Source: Ceratocystis colombiana (taxonomy: Eukaryota > Ascomycota > Sordariomycetes > Microascales > Ceratocystidaceae). From it: DNA of 64,000 nt. The position numbers and the translations under genes are program-made. The stretch spans positions 62,001-126,000 of the forward strand of contig JAOSLS010000035.1 in assembly GCA_026419805.1 (NCBI GenBank), read 5' to 3'. This document shows positions 22,344 to 33,340 of the stretch, one piece after another. Within the stretch, counting starts at the first letter, position 1; every line of letters begins with the position of its first letter. The notes beneath the pieces are model-generated. The model was not told the origin of the DNA. It did not search any database and saw only the letters and a list, made by a program, of their open reading frames with translations.

Positions 22344-22471
22344 TGTTGTGGAGATTCCAGCTCCACTCGGAATAACATCGGGTAAACATGTTAATACGTG
22401 GCACACGATGTTGTGAAGAGATTTAGAACTTAGTCCTTAATCAACTCGAATAATACACACATGTTACAACA
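22344..22471 (+). mobile_element. Solo LTR (family A) with 5-bp target duplication GATGC
   Basis: 128 bp beginning TGTTGTGGAGATTCC and ending ATGTTACAACA. It is flanked on both sides by GATGC (22339-22343 and 22472-22476). Same family as the LTR at 40429-40544, which has an internal copia region behind it, and the inverted copy at 54522-54791. It sits inside the 5' LTR of the copia element below. Confidence 0.85.
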
Positions 22472-22700
22472 GATGCGTAGTCTCAGCCACACTGTGGCAT
22501 TGGCACGTGACCGACACACATCACATATTTATATCTAGTTCTAGGATTCTCTGTAGATAGATCAAAGTGAATATATTCTCTATGCAAAATCGTCACAACA
22601 GGTTATGAGCCCTATAGTCTCCGACTGAGGTACTATCCATTTCTTTTACTTTTCATCCGCTACACACAATAGCGACAGTGTACATCATCTTTTCAATTTC

Positions 22701-25113
22701 AAATCTGACACCAAATGGATTCTCCTACCACCATGGCAAACAATCGGTGGTGTGAATGTGAAATGTTTGGGCCGAGGCACCTTTGAGTTCCCTGACGATC
22801 AGGGTGTCCTCGTTGAAATTGAAAACGTCGTCCATCTTCCTGAAAATGAACTTATTATCTCCCATGGCCAATTAGCAGCGATGGGGTACATGTGGAAGCG
22901 GCTTCCCGATGGATCAGTTATTCTGGACAACTATCGAGGCTCCACGTTATCGACTCAGATTAGGGAAAGAAGGACATGGTACGACGTAAAACCCAAGGTA
23001 GCATCCTTGAGAGCCACAACAGACTGGCACCATGTGTTCGCTCACATCAACAATCACCATGTACAGCGTACTCTTGCACAGCACGGATTAAAAGCGGTAC
23101 TAGATAGTGAGAAATGTTAATCTTGCATCAAGGCAAAGATCGCACACAGCCCAACATCCTCGACGGGGCTACGTCGATCGAATCAAGTCCTTGAGTATCT
23201 ACATCTAGATCTGGTTGGAGGTCAGAATTCCCTGCCACCCGCAACATCCTCGACGGACTTTCCACTTGCCAATCGGTTTTTGCTGGTAGTTGATAAACAC
23301 TCCTTGTACAGATGGGCGTTCCCTGTTCACAGCAAGAAGGACGTGTCGATACTGATAGAGACACTCCTTGACCAACTCAAGAATCAGATGGGTCGTTATC
23401 CGAAAACATTACACTCTGATGACGCCTCTGAGTTTAAGAGCAGTCAATGTCTACTACTAGCTGAACGGCACGGCATTACATGGAGTCGAAGTGCAGGCTA
23501 TGCACACGAACAAAACGGTATCGTTGAACGAAGCGTTCGCACTGTCTGTGAGTCACTCTGCGCGACTCATAAAAGCGCAAGCCTCCCCAGCAGGCTTTGG
23601 CCAGAAACACTGCAGGGCATCCTATACATTCTGAACAGGACAGCCAACTCAGTGGCCAAAACCTCTCCATATCAGGTGCTTTACGGCAAACTTCCGGATA
23701 TCAGCCACCTTCATCCTATCGGTTGCCGAGCATTCCGGCCAATAGAAGTGAAAAAGAGGGATAAGATTCAACCGAAGGCCACATCCGGCATACTTCTCGG
23801 TTTCCATTCCTCAAACTCCTACTATGTCCTGGAAGATGGACCTAACAAACGTGTCATCTCGCGACGTGACGTTACGTTTATAGATAGTGAGTTCCCCCTA
23901 AAGTCGCAAATTATGGCTCTGAAAAGTCGGGTGGAATTTCCCATCTCCCAGGCGCTCTCCGGTCCTGAGAAGGATAAGTGGCTGGAAGCCATGCATAAGG
24001 AAGTACAGACCCTCGAGTCGTTTGGCTCATGGGAAATGGTTCCAGCGCATTCAGCTCCACGTCGACCGATGAACAGCAAATGGGTTCTTCAAAAGAAAGA
24101 AGTTGGGACATTCAAAGCTAGATGGTGTGCCTGCGGCTATGACGAAGAGATACACACAGACATAAGCGCTGAAGTCCTGAATGGCGTATCGCTCAGGATG
24201 ATTTTAGCCCTCGTGGCCTCGCGTGATCTGGTGTGTCATCACATAGACGTTAAGTCGGCATTCCTCAACGCAGACCTGGACAACCCTGAGTTCATAAAAC
24301 CATCTGCGCACATGGGCTTTCCTAAGGATCACGTACTCAAGCTGAAGAAGGCTGCATATGGTCTAAGGTCTGCACCCAAGCGCTGGCAGGAGACGCTGAA
24401 AAATCTCCAGTTTGTCTCACACCCTTCAACTACGTGATCTTGGTTCAGTGTCCTCCTTTCTCGGGATTAAGGTTGAACATTTTCCCACAGCCTTAGGCAT
24501 CAGCCAGAAGCCAAAGATCGAGAAGTTGGTTGAGAAGATGAATCTCTCTCAGTGTAGAGGAGCATCGTTACCGATCAGCGATGACAATCTCATCGATCAG
24601 GAATCTGAGCCACTCTCGGAAAGTGAACATGAACAGTATCGAAGTATTGTTGGGTCCCTGCTACACATTTCACCTTTTTCGCGTCCTGACATATCATACT
24701 CGGTAATGCGACTTGCGTCAAGAACACATAATCCCACGACCTCGTGTCTTCAGGCACTTGAACACTGCTTGAGATACCTACATAGGTCGAAGGACTATTC
24801 ACTTATGTTCCGCAAGAACCCCAACCACGATATTCAGGCGTCCACAGACAACAGCTGAGGCAACAATGTCTCCTCACACGATATTTCGGGCAATATATTT
24901 ATGATAAACGGGTCGGCGATAATGTGGAGGGCACGCAAGCAGACCCTCACAGTGCAGAGTACCTGTGAAGCTGAGTACGTCGCTGCGGCGGGACTGGCAA
25001 CTACGGCTACATGGCTAAAGCCGCTCTTTGAAGAGATATTTCAAATTGAGGAGGAGGCGCCGATTGATACGCAAACGGACAACCAAAGTGCCTTGGTGGT
25101 TGCCGATGCGTAG
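22701..25113 (+). pseudogene. Copia polyprotein pseudogene (protease remnant, integrase, partial RT, partial RNase H)
   Basis: Order is that of Ty1/copia. A protease tail lies before 22752. The GAG-pre-integrase HHCC region (WHHVFAHINNHH) follows, with an in-frame TAA at 23118 inside its CxxC. The integrase core has VVDKHS, LHSDDASEFKS and NGIVERSVRT, giving D, D and E. RT begins WVLQKKEVGTFKARWCACGY and HHIDVKSAFLNADLD, reaches KKAAYGLRSAPKRWQETLK, then loses the YVDD segment with a frameshift near 24410. It resumes LRDLGSVSSFLGIKVEH. RNase H (24901-25113) ends at TDNQSALVV, right at the 3' LTR. Not functional. Confidence 0.85.
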
Positions 25114-25233
25114 TCTCAGCCACACTATAGCACTTCCACGTGACCGACACACATCACATATTTATATCTAGTTCCAGGATTCTCTGTAGATAGATTAAAG
25201 TGAATATATTCTCTATGCAAAATCGTCCCAACA

Positions 25234-25983
25234 CTTTACGTGGCTTTCTAACAGCCAACACACTGTTTTCTCAACAACGTCGCTTTGCCTCCTGTGCCCA
25301 TCCAAAATAATTATCGGGTTTGGTTTTCTCTGTACAACTTTCACGCCTTTCACTTGGCCCTTACCAGCGAGCCCCCAGCGAAGCGTGCTGGTATACAGAT
25401 TGATCGAATTGGTGAAGCCTGTTTCTCTATTCTTTCTCTAAAGTGTTAAGTTCTTCTATCATGCACAACTAAGCTGTAGTATTCATGCTTGTGTTTACCC
25501 AGGGTTAATCCGACTGAAGGCATTCCCCACAATACTTATCCTTGGGTTGACGAAACCACTTGATCCCCAGGAGACACCCGAATCTAGGTCAGTGATTGGA
25601 GTACGAGTTCCACGAGCATCATGCCACGAGAATTTATTTCTCTGGAACTCGGGAGAGTGAGGGGATTCGCACACCAAATTTCAACGCCTCAGACACCAGA
25701 CACCAAGGAGGTAGGCCGATCAATCACATCCGACAACAATCTAGCCAATCAAATGGTCTTATCTCTTTTTTTAAGTGGAACCAAATCTGAGCAGAAAAAT
25801 TCAACATCATCATCGCAATTAATCGAAATCTTATTATAGACCACACCTTCTGAAGTCTGGTGCAGTCTACCACTAACAATTTGAACGCGTACACTACAAA
25901 CCAAGTAAGTTAGGCGGTTTGTACGCTATATTGATACCAACTATCGAATTTCTAGAGTACCTGCTAACAATTCAAAGGCAAAA
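25234..25983. other. Upstream region of the FAR1-type ORF
   Basis: Contains the family-B-like repeat (25382-25547) and a stretch at about 25708-25750 (CAATCACATCCGACAACAAT, GCCAATCAAATGGTC) that matches the subterminal part of the Mutator-like elements at 18258 and 48140. The ORF that follows therefore lies in the remains of such an element. Confidence 0.6.
25382..25547. repeat. Solo-LTR-like repeat related to family B
   Basis: Near copy of 18402-18546, with the family B internal motif GTTAATCCGACTGA and the end CCCCACAATA. Confidence 0.6.
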
Positions 25984-26832
25984 ATGTCCGCGAAGCTTTC
26001 TCCTCCTAACCGCACCGACCCTCTCCGCGATCTTCCTGCTGCCGCTGCTGTCGCTGCAGCTGCTCCTGCCCTCCCTCCCTCCAAACCTTCTCGTAACCCA
26101 TCTATCCTCCTTGATCGACCTCCTAATAATCATCGACTTGTTGCTGGGCCGTTATACGATACTCTGGAAGAACTAGAATCAGATCTCAAGTCATGGGCAA
26201 AAGATAACGGCTTTGCCATTGTACGATGCCGATCAAAGAGCTATAAGAACCAACTAATACGGGTTGACTATATCTGCGTGAAAGGGAAAGTCAGGCCATC
26301 TGTCCGACGGATCCGCGAGACATCTACACAAAGAGTAGGCTGCCAGTGGGCTGTTGCTGCCAATGCCTTGGCAAGAGATAACCGTCTCTGGCGTCTCACA
26401 ATACCGGAAAACTGTCGTCATACAAACCATAAAGCTGTAGCCCACCCTACTGCGTTGGCTGCATTTCGTGAACTTACTGATGATATGAAGCGGTTAATCG
26501 AGTCCATGTCAGCAATTCCATCAATTCGACCACGGAATATTTCTAGTGTGCTTCAAAAGCAATTCCCTGATGCTGTTTTTATAATCAAAGACATCACCAA
26601 TTTCCGAGAAAAGCTACGAAGAGATGCTCTGAAGGCGGGATATGGAGACAATTCAAGACAAAGGAAAGACCGTAACACGGCAACGCGGCAAATAACACGG
26701 CCAATATCACCACAGGAGGCACCACAGGAGGCATCACTAGAGGCGGAGGGAGGGGAGGAGGCTGCATACAACACTCGGCGCAAGAGGCCCAAAGTAGACT
26801 TTCTTGAATTGAGGAGGAAAGGGATGTTGTAA
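25984..26832 (+). CDS. FAR1-type DNA-binding protein without transposase domain (Mutator-derived)
   Basis: 282 aa, uninterrupted. Residues 1-50 are Ala/Pro-rich. Residues 56-145 are a FAR1 (WRKY-GCM1-type) zinc domain: LYDTLEELESDLKSWAKDNG, DYIC at 95-98, RVGCQW with Cys120, and ENCRHTNH with His136 and His139. Residues 155-220 are the helical region that follows FAR1 in MULE transposases. The MULE catalytic DDE domain and SWIM region are absent; the sequence passes directly into a basic tail, NTRRKRPKVDFLELRRKGML, the typical transposase C terminus, which is also present in the relic at 48255-48530. This is either a clean internal-deletion derivative, perhaps acting as a repressor, or a captured transcription factor. 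I cannot tell which. Confidence 0.65.
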   Translation: MSAKLSPPNRTDPLRDLPAAAAVAAAAPALPPSKPSRNPSILLDRPPNNHRLVAGPLYDTLEELESDLKSWAKDNGFAIVRCRSKSYKNQLIRVDYICVKGKVRPSVRRIRETSTQRVGCQWAVAANALARDNRLWRLTIPENCRHTNHKAVAHPTALAAFRELTDDMKRLIESMSAIPSIRPRNISSVLQKQFPDAVFIIKDITNFREKLRRDALKAGYGDNSRQRKDRNTATRQITRPISPQEAPQEASLEAEGGEEAAYNTRRKRPKVDFLELRRKGML

Positions 26833-26881
26833 GTGGAGCTAACACGGCTATGTGATTGGCTGGATTGCTTTTGTGCTCTTC

Positions 26882-27215
26882 CCGTTCCTGTTTCCTAGAC
26901 ACACTCTGTCTAGGTCATTGTGTCTAAGTTTTATAGGTTCCCAGTGTTAGAACATGACTGAGCAGACGTACAGGAAAGGACACGTGACTGTAAACCCAAG
27001 TATATATATCTCATAGTCGAAGTACTCAGGGGCTGACGAAGGAGAGAGATGACGGAATACAAGCAATTCTACAACACCCAGCTCCCGTTTCCTCGGAGTA
27101 CTCTGTCCAAGTCACTATAGGGAAGATACATCCTCTTTCGGCTCCAGGCACCTAGACACACTCGTCCAAGTTGCTGTGTCCAGATTATACAGGTTTCCAG
27201 TTCCTGTCTCCTAAA
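26882..27215. repeat. Degenerate tandem repeat of about 65 bp, split by a solo LTR
   Basis: Units share the pattern CCTGTTTCCTAGACACACTC, GTC(C/T)A(A/G)GT, then TTATA(C)AGGTTCCCAG. One unit lies before the LTR at 26945 and about two after 27082. Confidence 0.5.
26945..27076 (+). mobile_element. Solo LTR (family D) with 5-bp target duplication CCCAG
   Basis: 132 bp from TGTTAGAACATGACTG to AATTCTACAACA, flanked by CCCAG at 26940-26944 and 27077-27081. A truncated inverted copy is at 54443-54521. Confidence 0.88.
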
Positions 27216-28455
27216 GAACTCTGCCTAATCCATCGCAATATAAGGCCCGGTTTTAATACTTTTCCCAAAAAGGCATTTGTTATCGCCTGAACCTTTGCAG
27301 GTGGCTTGTCACATACCCAGAGTGGCGGGAACTCAACAAGATCCTGTTGCCCTGGCTATAACTGCCCGAAGTTGGCCTTAGACCAACACCACTCTATGTA
27401 AATAGTGACCTGTTTCAATAGTCCCTAGGTATCTGGCCTCCGAGCTCTATTAGCACGACCGGCCTCTTTCAGTTTCATAGGAACTATTGTATCTTCTCCT
27501 CTCTGCAATAGTTATTAGAATAAATAACGAACTTACATAGCAATACATGTAATTCTCCTATCTTTGCTCCAATCATCAAAAGTCGTCCCTTCAATATCTT
27601 ACCATATTCAAATACTGCTGAAAATCAGCCTCAAGTGCATGATGGATATTTTTGCACTCAGTTGATGAGTGGACAGCTATGTCTGCGCTTATGGAGACTA
27701 ATGTGAGGGCTTGAAGTAGACAAAAACTCTTTAACGCTGGCACTGTATCTACTGTATGACACAGAGGCCAGGATGAAGAGAGCCATCACTAGCAGCAGAT
27801 CACTACCACAAGTCGAACTCCGCCCTCGAGCTAGAAATCCGGGACAACACCACTCCTAGGTCTTTGTTCTCGGGGGACTGTACTCTACCCTATCTCTATC
27901 GCAGCGCACTACCAAAACTTAACTCCAAGTGTTCTCATGCTTTTCTTTCTTTTCTTTTTTCTTTCTTCGTGTATCACAATCAATAACTGCCAGTTTTGCA
28001 ACTCCGTATTGCCTCTATACTCTCAAGGGACCAGCTGGCCTATTATCAGGCCAAGACGGCTAGCGATATCCTTACCAAAAGTAAACGCTGACATGCTGAC
28101 ACCGCTTATCCAAGCCACGCCGTTCCTAACCCCTCCTTCGTGGCGTGTCGACGTCCGCCCTTCCTTCTCATCCTTGTTCCCGGAGTTGATGGGCAGACAC
28201 AGGACACTCCAAGGCTGAACCCCTTGAGGTGTGGGGTCGAGCAAGTCTGAAATTCACAAGATTGCACAACGCTGGCCCTTGAAAGGACTCTTCACATGTA
28301 AGCCGTCGTGCTAAAAGTTAAAGCTGTAGACTCTAAAACGGTCGGGGCACTCAATGTGTTTTCTAAATCAAAACGTGGTATCATTATTTTAGGGGATTAC
28401 TTGGCATTTAGCTCTAGTCCCAGTCACTCCCATGGCCGCCCTCACTCTCGCCCTC
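27216..28455. other. Intergenic region, no gene recognised
   Basis: No supported gene or repeat boundary. The open frames present look random. It forms the 3' flank of the peroxygenase gene. Confidence 0.5.
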
Positions 28456-29423
28456 TCAACTATCCATAGTGCCAGACTCCCTTTGGCCCAAGATAATGTC
28501 CAAGCCAATAGTAACAGCGGTATCTAAAATTTCGAAGCTACTGATGCGTCCGGAGGGAAAGTCCCAGCCTTCAGCAAATGGAAGGCGCTCCTGCTCAAAC
28601 AGAGTGTTGATCCACGCAAGGTTAGCGCCTTCACCATTGTGGAAGACACGCCAGAGAACAGCAGCATCAATTAGGGAGCGCATATTAGCTTCCGGACTCA
28701 AGGCACGAGCAGGGTCGTTGAGAGGATCTGAATCCTGGCGGAATTTAATGGCCCGGCCAAGCTGCATCGTGCTGACAAGCGGGGTGTTGAAGAAGCTACT
28801 GACAGTAGCCCATATCTGAGCATCAAAAGACCAATTGTTACCGCTCTGGGAATTATCACGACTTAAAGAGCAATCATGCTCGATGACTATGGTAAAGCAC
28901 CAGGGTTAATAAAGACATTGCAGGACTCGGAGAAAAAGACGAGGGGTGCCGAAGCAAAACATACCATCATGAGCGTTGAGATCATCTAGGCTGAAGGTCC
29001 CGGTGGAGGAAATTTTCAAAGCCTCCTTACCGCCAAGAGTGTCCACACCAGCCTTGTCTATGCCTGCGACCTTAAACATGACATCATAGAGCTGAGACTC
29101 GGAAATATCGCGGCCATTGCGGGGGAGATAGCCATGATTAGCCAGGCTGTTTAGCATAGGGCAAGGCGAACGAACTACGAGGAAAAGAACTTATAAGCCA
29201 TACACCCTTACTTGAAGTCATTACCCACGAACCACTTACCATCGCCTTCTTTGGGAGGAATCCACTGGTTAGGATCATCCCCTTCGATCTCATGAGGAAT
29301 GTTACTCCTGTCCGTATCGCCGGTAAGGCCAACAAGGCCATTTTCTGGAGAAAAGCTAGGATAGGCTAGGACCTGAGACACGGTGCCTAGGGCTAGAATG
29401 GAAGCAGTGATAGAAAACTGCAT
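28456..29423 (-). CDS. Secreted heme-thiolate peroxidase/unspecific peroxygenase; exons 29423..29240, 29174..28965, 28886..28456
   Basis: Short-type fungal peroxygenase (chloroperoxidase/Peroxidase_2 family), which uses hydrogen peroxide to oxygenate or halogenate organic substrates outside the cell. Joined exons give 274 aa, typical for the short group. Signal peptide 1-20 (MQFSITASILALGTVSQVLA). The axial heme ligand is Cys66 in DVRSPCPMLNSLANHGYLPR. The acid-base motif is E134-H135-D136 in AHDVIEHDCSLSRDNS. Introns are 29175-29239 and 28887-28964, both GT...AG. The first donor (GTAAGTGG) was chosen over a later one because only it restores the conserved DVRSPCP; ignoring the splice leaves a stop after GNDFK. 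All catalytic residues seen are intact. It stands alone between transposon remains, with no pathway partners nearby. Confidence 0.9.
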
Positions 29424-32400
29424 ATCGATAGGAGAGAGCTGAGGAATGAATGGCTGGCTGTAAAGGGATGACTGCGATGAGGGAAGGAAAGGGTCAAGAG
29501 CAAACTGCAAGTGGCTGAGGTTGGTGTTCTGTCTACAGCCTAGGAATTCGGGGGATCACAACCTTTTAATTCATTGCCTCTCTATCAGGATAGTACAGCC
29601 ACTGTAATAACAACACGGACCCGGAAAGTGCCTGTTCTTCAGTGATTGGTCAACGCTCTTACATTATATTGCTTACATGCAAGGCGGGAGCCAAGCGAGG
29701 AGAATAACCTCCATACGAAGACGAGTGCTCAGGTCAAGGTAAGCCATAGTCAAGCGCCGTGCAGTGACGCGATAGCACAGGCGCATCATGTCCTCCTCGC
29801 TACATCCCATAACGGAGCCCTTTGTGATTAGCTTAAGTCTAGCTTAGGGTAAAGAGAGCGAGCAGGCCGGCCATGCTTTTGTTTTGCGCTGGACAGTGCT
29901 TAGTTAAATGGCATGAAGGAGAACGAGGGAAATCCTATAACTGTCATGTACATATATGCGAGTAAGGTATATGACGGTTGTCTTCATATGCCTCCGTAAA
30001 CGCGCTGTGTTGCTCTGAGATGTCAAAATGGCAAAAGGTACGGACTATTCAATGTGATCTAAAAATACATGGCGTTGTTGTCCAAGTCTAAACTCAGCAC
30101 GGACAATGAATGACATGGATCTGAGTTTTAAGTAGAACAGAACATGTGCCTCTAGTGATCATAGCCCTTGTACTAGAAAAATAGCAACTTTCACTAACCT
30201 GCAAAATCGGTGATTCCATTGGCCCACGGATGAAAGATGAAAGATGCTATTTCGTTGTTTTCTGCTGTTATTTTCTTTTTTTTTTTTTTCTTGTTTTCCC
30301 TTTTTATTCCTTGTTAAGAAAACCTTGGTCTTCCGGATAAGCATCGGGTGAATTGATAAGAGCCCAGCTTATCGGAGCAAACAGGAGGCTCCCTGTTTAG
30401 AATGGTAACTAATATAACCCCAAACCCTAATGCAACCGATGCTAGGTTGAATCTCACCTCCTGCAACACCTATATCCAGCCTTCACAACAACCACCGTCT
30501 TTAGAGTAGTGGCTTTGCCTCTATCAGCATAGCCTAGAGCACTTGGGAATAGAACAATTCTGTCTTCACCATCATAATCAAAAACACTAAGCTTCTCTGG
30601 TCCCACAATAGTACTAGCAACCCTTGCTAGCATGGCACCATTCCGACGACTTTCTTCTTCTAGCTGTACACTTACATCCTTCTGATCTTGCAAATCCTGC
30701 CCTTTCTGAGATGGTATTGCGGTCTGTTGCAGTGTTAGTCGGCACTCCAGTCTTGGAACTGCTGATAGGGCAAAGCAGGCTGTGATGGTAGAGAAGCCAC
30801 ACTCTTCCACAGCTGGAAGCTCATGGATGACAGCCAAGAGGCTTATCCGAGTTCTTTCTTTATCGTATTTGCCCGGCATCAAACAAATCACATCTAACGA
30901 CTTTGTCTCAGACAAGACCATTCCTCTAGGATCGGATTTCTCCCGGATTTTGGCTGGGGACAGGCCCAGTGATAGACGGATAGCCGAAGCTGAGGCACAA
31001 AATTTGGGCGTGTGCTAAGAGATGACAAGAACTTGTAAGCGCTCTGTAGCATCATGGATAGCAGAAAACATGTTGCAGAGAGCACCTCCTCTCCAAGAAG
31101 AAAAGTCTCTAAAGCGTGGCTCAATATTTAGCCTTGTTTTATTTCCATTCTTATGGTCCTTTCCATATATTACTCTCTCTTCTGTGTGTCACTACATTGC
31201 CGTATCGCCTGCTTTGCTTTATAAGGAGTCGTACAGAGGCATCACCAACTAAACATTATTATGGATCTTCAGCCACAAAAGGTATGAATAAGTGGGGCAT
31301 GTATGGGACGCCACTTATCGTGTATAGTGCGCCACGCAACACTAACATGTCTAGATCAAGCACATTGGGCCGTTCATGTCTGATGCTAACCCTAACGTTT
31401 GGGAGAACTAGATCAGGGTCAGCAATCCTGGTAAACCTGACTTGCGTTGCTGATAGAGTTGTGTACCCGAAGGCCTTGCCCTTAGCCAGCACAAGATGAC
31501 CATGCTTGCAACTCCTGGCCTGACGTCGACCATTTGCATTTTTATGGCCGTAATGGTTTATTAACTGCCTACTTGTCAACTAACTCTAAGGTATAGGACA
31601 TCTACTGGTCTCGTGGCCCGCATCTAGCCTGTCTCAGTGTTGACCAAGGACTCCGCCAACTTCAAGTGACTCTGTTATCATCAGGGCGCCTTTTTCTGGT
31701 CTGGAACTTCGAGTTGTAGCTAGATTCTGCCATTCACAAGCATTCATAAAAGCACCACCGGTGGAATAGGCTCAAGGGCTCATTTTTCTCGGTCTGTGCT
31801 TATACTCTAATCCTACTACTCACATATAGTTCAGTGTATCTCAGCAATATTTTGAGCCCCTATCTCTCGAAACATCAAGACGTATCTCTATAATACGTCA
31901 GATACGCTTGCAACAGCAAAAGCTATTGCAAACCAAATTGCAGCTGTGAGACGAGATACACCAAGGGCAGAGCAGGATACAAGGCCTTATCGACTAATTT
32001 AACAAAGAAAGCTTGAGGTGCTACCATGGCTGGGTCTCACATCAGGCCTTATGCAAAGTCCAAGAGCAGCAGCAGCTTCTTGGAAAGCCCCTGAAAGCTT
32101 GCACCCGTTCTTTAACTTCGTCTGCTGGTCTACCATGTGCCCACACTCTTCAGTTACTTCAAGAGACTAACCAGGATCTTTCCCTTCAATAATTTCATCC
32201 CCATTGGCATCTAAAACGAAACCAACTTCAGCAACAGCCTCTGGGAAGGTCTGTGAAAGTAGCGTAGCCTTCACCAGTAATAATATTGCAATTATCTGTT
32301 CGTGGTTATTGGGCAATTTCATATAATTATCAGCATAAAGGAGTTGAGTTGGCAGGCGTGCTGCGGCTGAATTCTCTATAGCATATCTTATTCTCCGTGA

Positions 32401-33340
32401 TTCCCTTTTCATTGGGTAAATCGAGTGAGGTTCCCATTAGAGTCCTCACGCGGGAATAGTATAAAGCGGTATGAAGAGCCTAAAAGGGCCAAGCTAAGCC
32501 AAGGAGGAAAAGGATAGGCCGCCTACTGGGGGTTTGAGTCTTTACAGAGAGCACAGCCAGGCATGTTCGTATATGCCAAGACCCATCTACGCTAGGTCTA
32601 GCAGCCAAGTTAGTTAGGCCACTCTAGCTAAGCAGCCTTGCATACACTCGCGCCACTTCTGTCGTGGATAAAGGGTAAACGGTAGTGAGCGCCAAGAGCC
32701 TGACCTGGAATTGTTAAAGCTAGGGTTTTAAAGGTGGTATTTATGCTACTCCGTCTGTTTAAATAAGTCTTATTTAACATCTCGACATCACTACTTCTCG
32801 ATTTTAAGTTTCCCTTCCTTGGATTCCATGGCCCGCTTTCTTAATGCACAAGCCCTTCAAGGTGTCGTGGTAGGGCGTCAACTATTTCACAGGTCTCTAG
32901 CCATAGGAGGTGCTGGTCCTAGTTTTAGAGGCATGGAGCTTGTGCCTGGTGTCTAGGGCGCTACGTAACACATTATTAAGCGGCCGGCAGCACATGCCCT
33001 GGGACGCTGCAAGCTAGAGGAGCACTCTGGAAGCAGCCATGCCATGACGTTCAGATGCCTTGCTCCAAGTTTAATAGGTAGATGCAGCACATGCCTTTCC
33101 ATGCATGTAACTGCAGAACACTGAAGTATAGTTTTACAACGGGGGATATGCTGACCTGTGAATATGATTTTGTATAAACTAACAACACTAATCTATAAAA
33201 GGGATGGAGTTCGCAAACTGCACATTGCGAGCTTTCAACATAGCTGGAAGAAACACATATAGTTTAATAGCCTTGACGTAACCACGCTGCTTCTGGGCTG
33301 TCCATTCCCGTCTTTTAAAGTAATACCAGCCTGGTGGTTT
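29424..33340. other. Long gene-poor stretch with repeat fragments
   Basis: No supported gene. Visible: peroxygenase promoter side; a T-rich run near 30270-30310; a segment at 30329-30395 (GGATAAGCATCGGGTGAAT) resembling 42896-42960; a family E fragment at 31340-31445; and TATCTCAGCAATATTTTGAGC near 31840, also present at 15272 inside a Mutator-like element. Minus-strand open frames at 30454-30921 and 32167-32412 are not recognisable and may be transposon debris. Confidence 0.5.
31340..31445. repeat. Family E repeat fragment
   Basis: TGTCTAGATCAAGCACATTG, then GATGCTAACCCTAACGTTTG and ACTAGATCAGGGTCAGCAAT match 47945-48070, 59600-59722 and, inverted, 61878-62080. Confidence 0.6.

Larger units (their letters stand above)
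22338..25233 (+). mobile_element. Internally deleted Ty1/copia retrotransposon (family C)
   Basis: Two matching LTR segments, 22472-22600 and 25105-25233, are each 129 bp with no indels and few mismatches; both run GATGCGTAGTCTCAGCCACA to the CAACA end. Directly after the 5' LTR comes GGTTATGAGCCC, a tRNA primer-binding-like sequence. Gag is absent, protease is cut, integrase is nearly complete, reverse transcriptase lacks its catalytic YVDD region, and RNase H ends abruptly at the 3' LTR. The 5' LTR is split by the family A solo LTR. Confidence 0.82.

Noticed and set aside
25596..25677. Possible tRNA on the minus strand (TGCGAATCC near 25665)
   Set aside because: Only one box resembles a polymerase III promoter; no cloverleaf was found.
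27937..28218. Plus-strand open frame with hydrophobic start
   Set aside because: The hydrophobic start is a T-rich tract; no protein features follow.
30454..30921. 155-codon minus-strand open frame
   Set aside because: Protein-like in parts (DVSVQLEEESRRNGAMLAR) but no family, no splice signals and no flanking support; transposon debris is as likely.
32167..32412. 81-codon minus-strand open frame (FPEAVAEVGFVLDANGDEI)
   Set aside because: Reads somewhat like a protein, but too short and unrecognised to call; it lies among repeat fragments.
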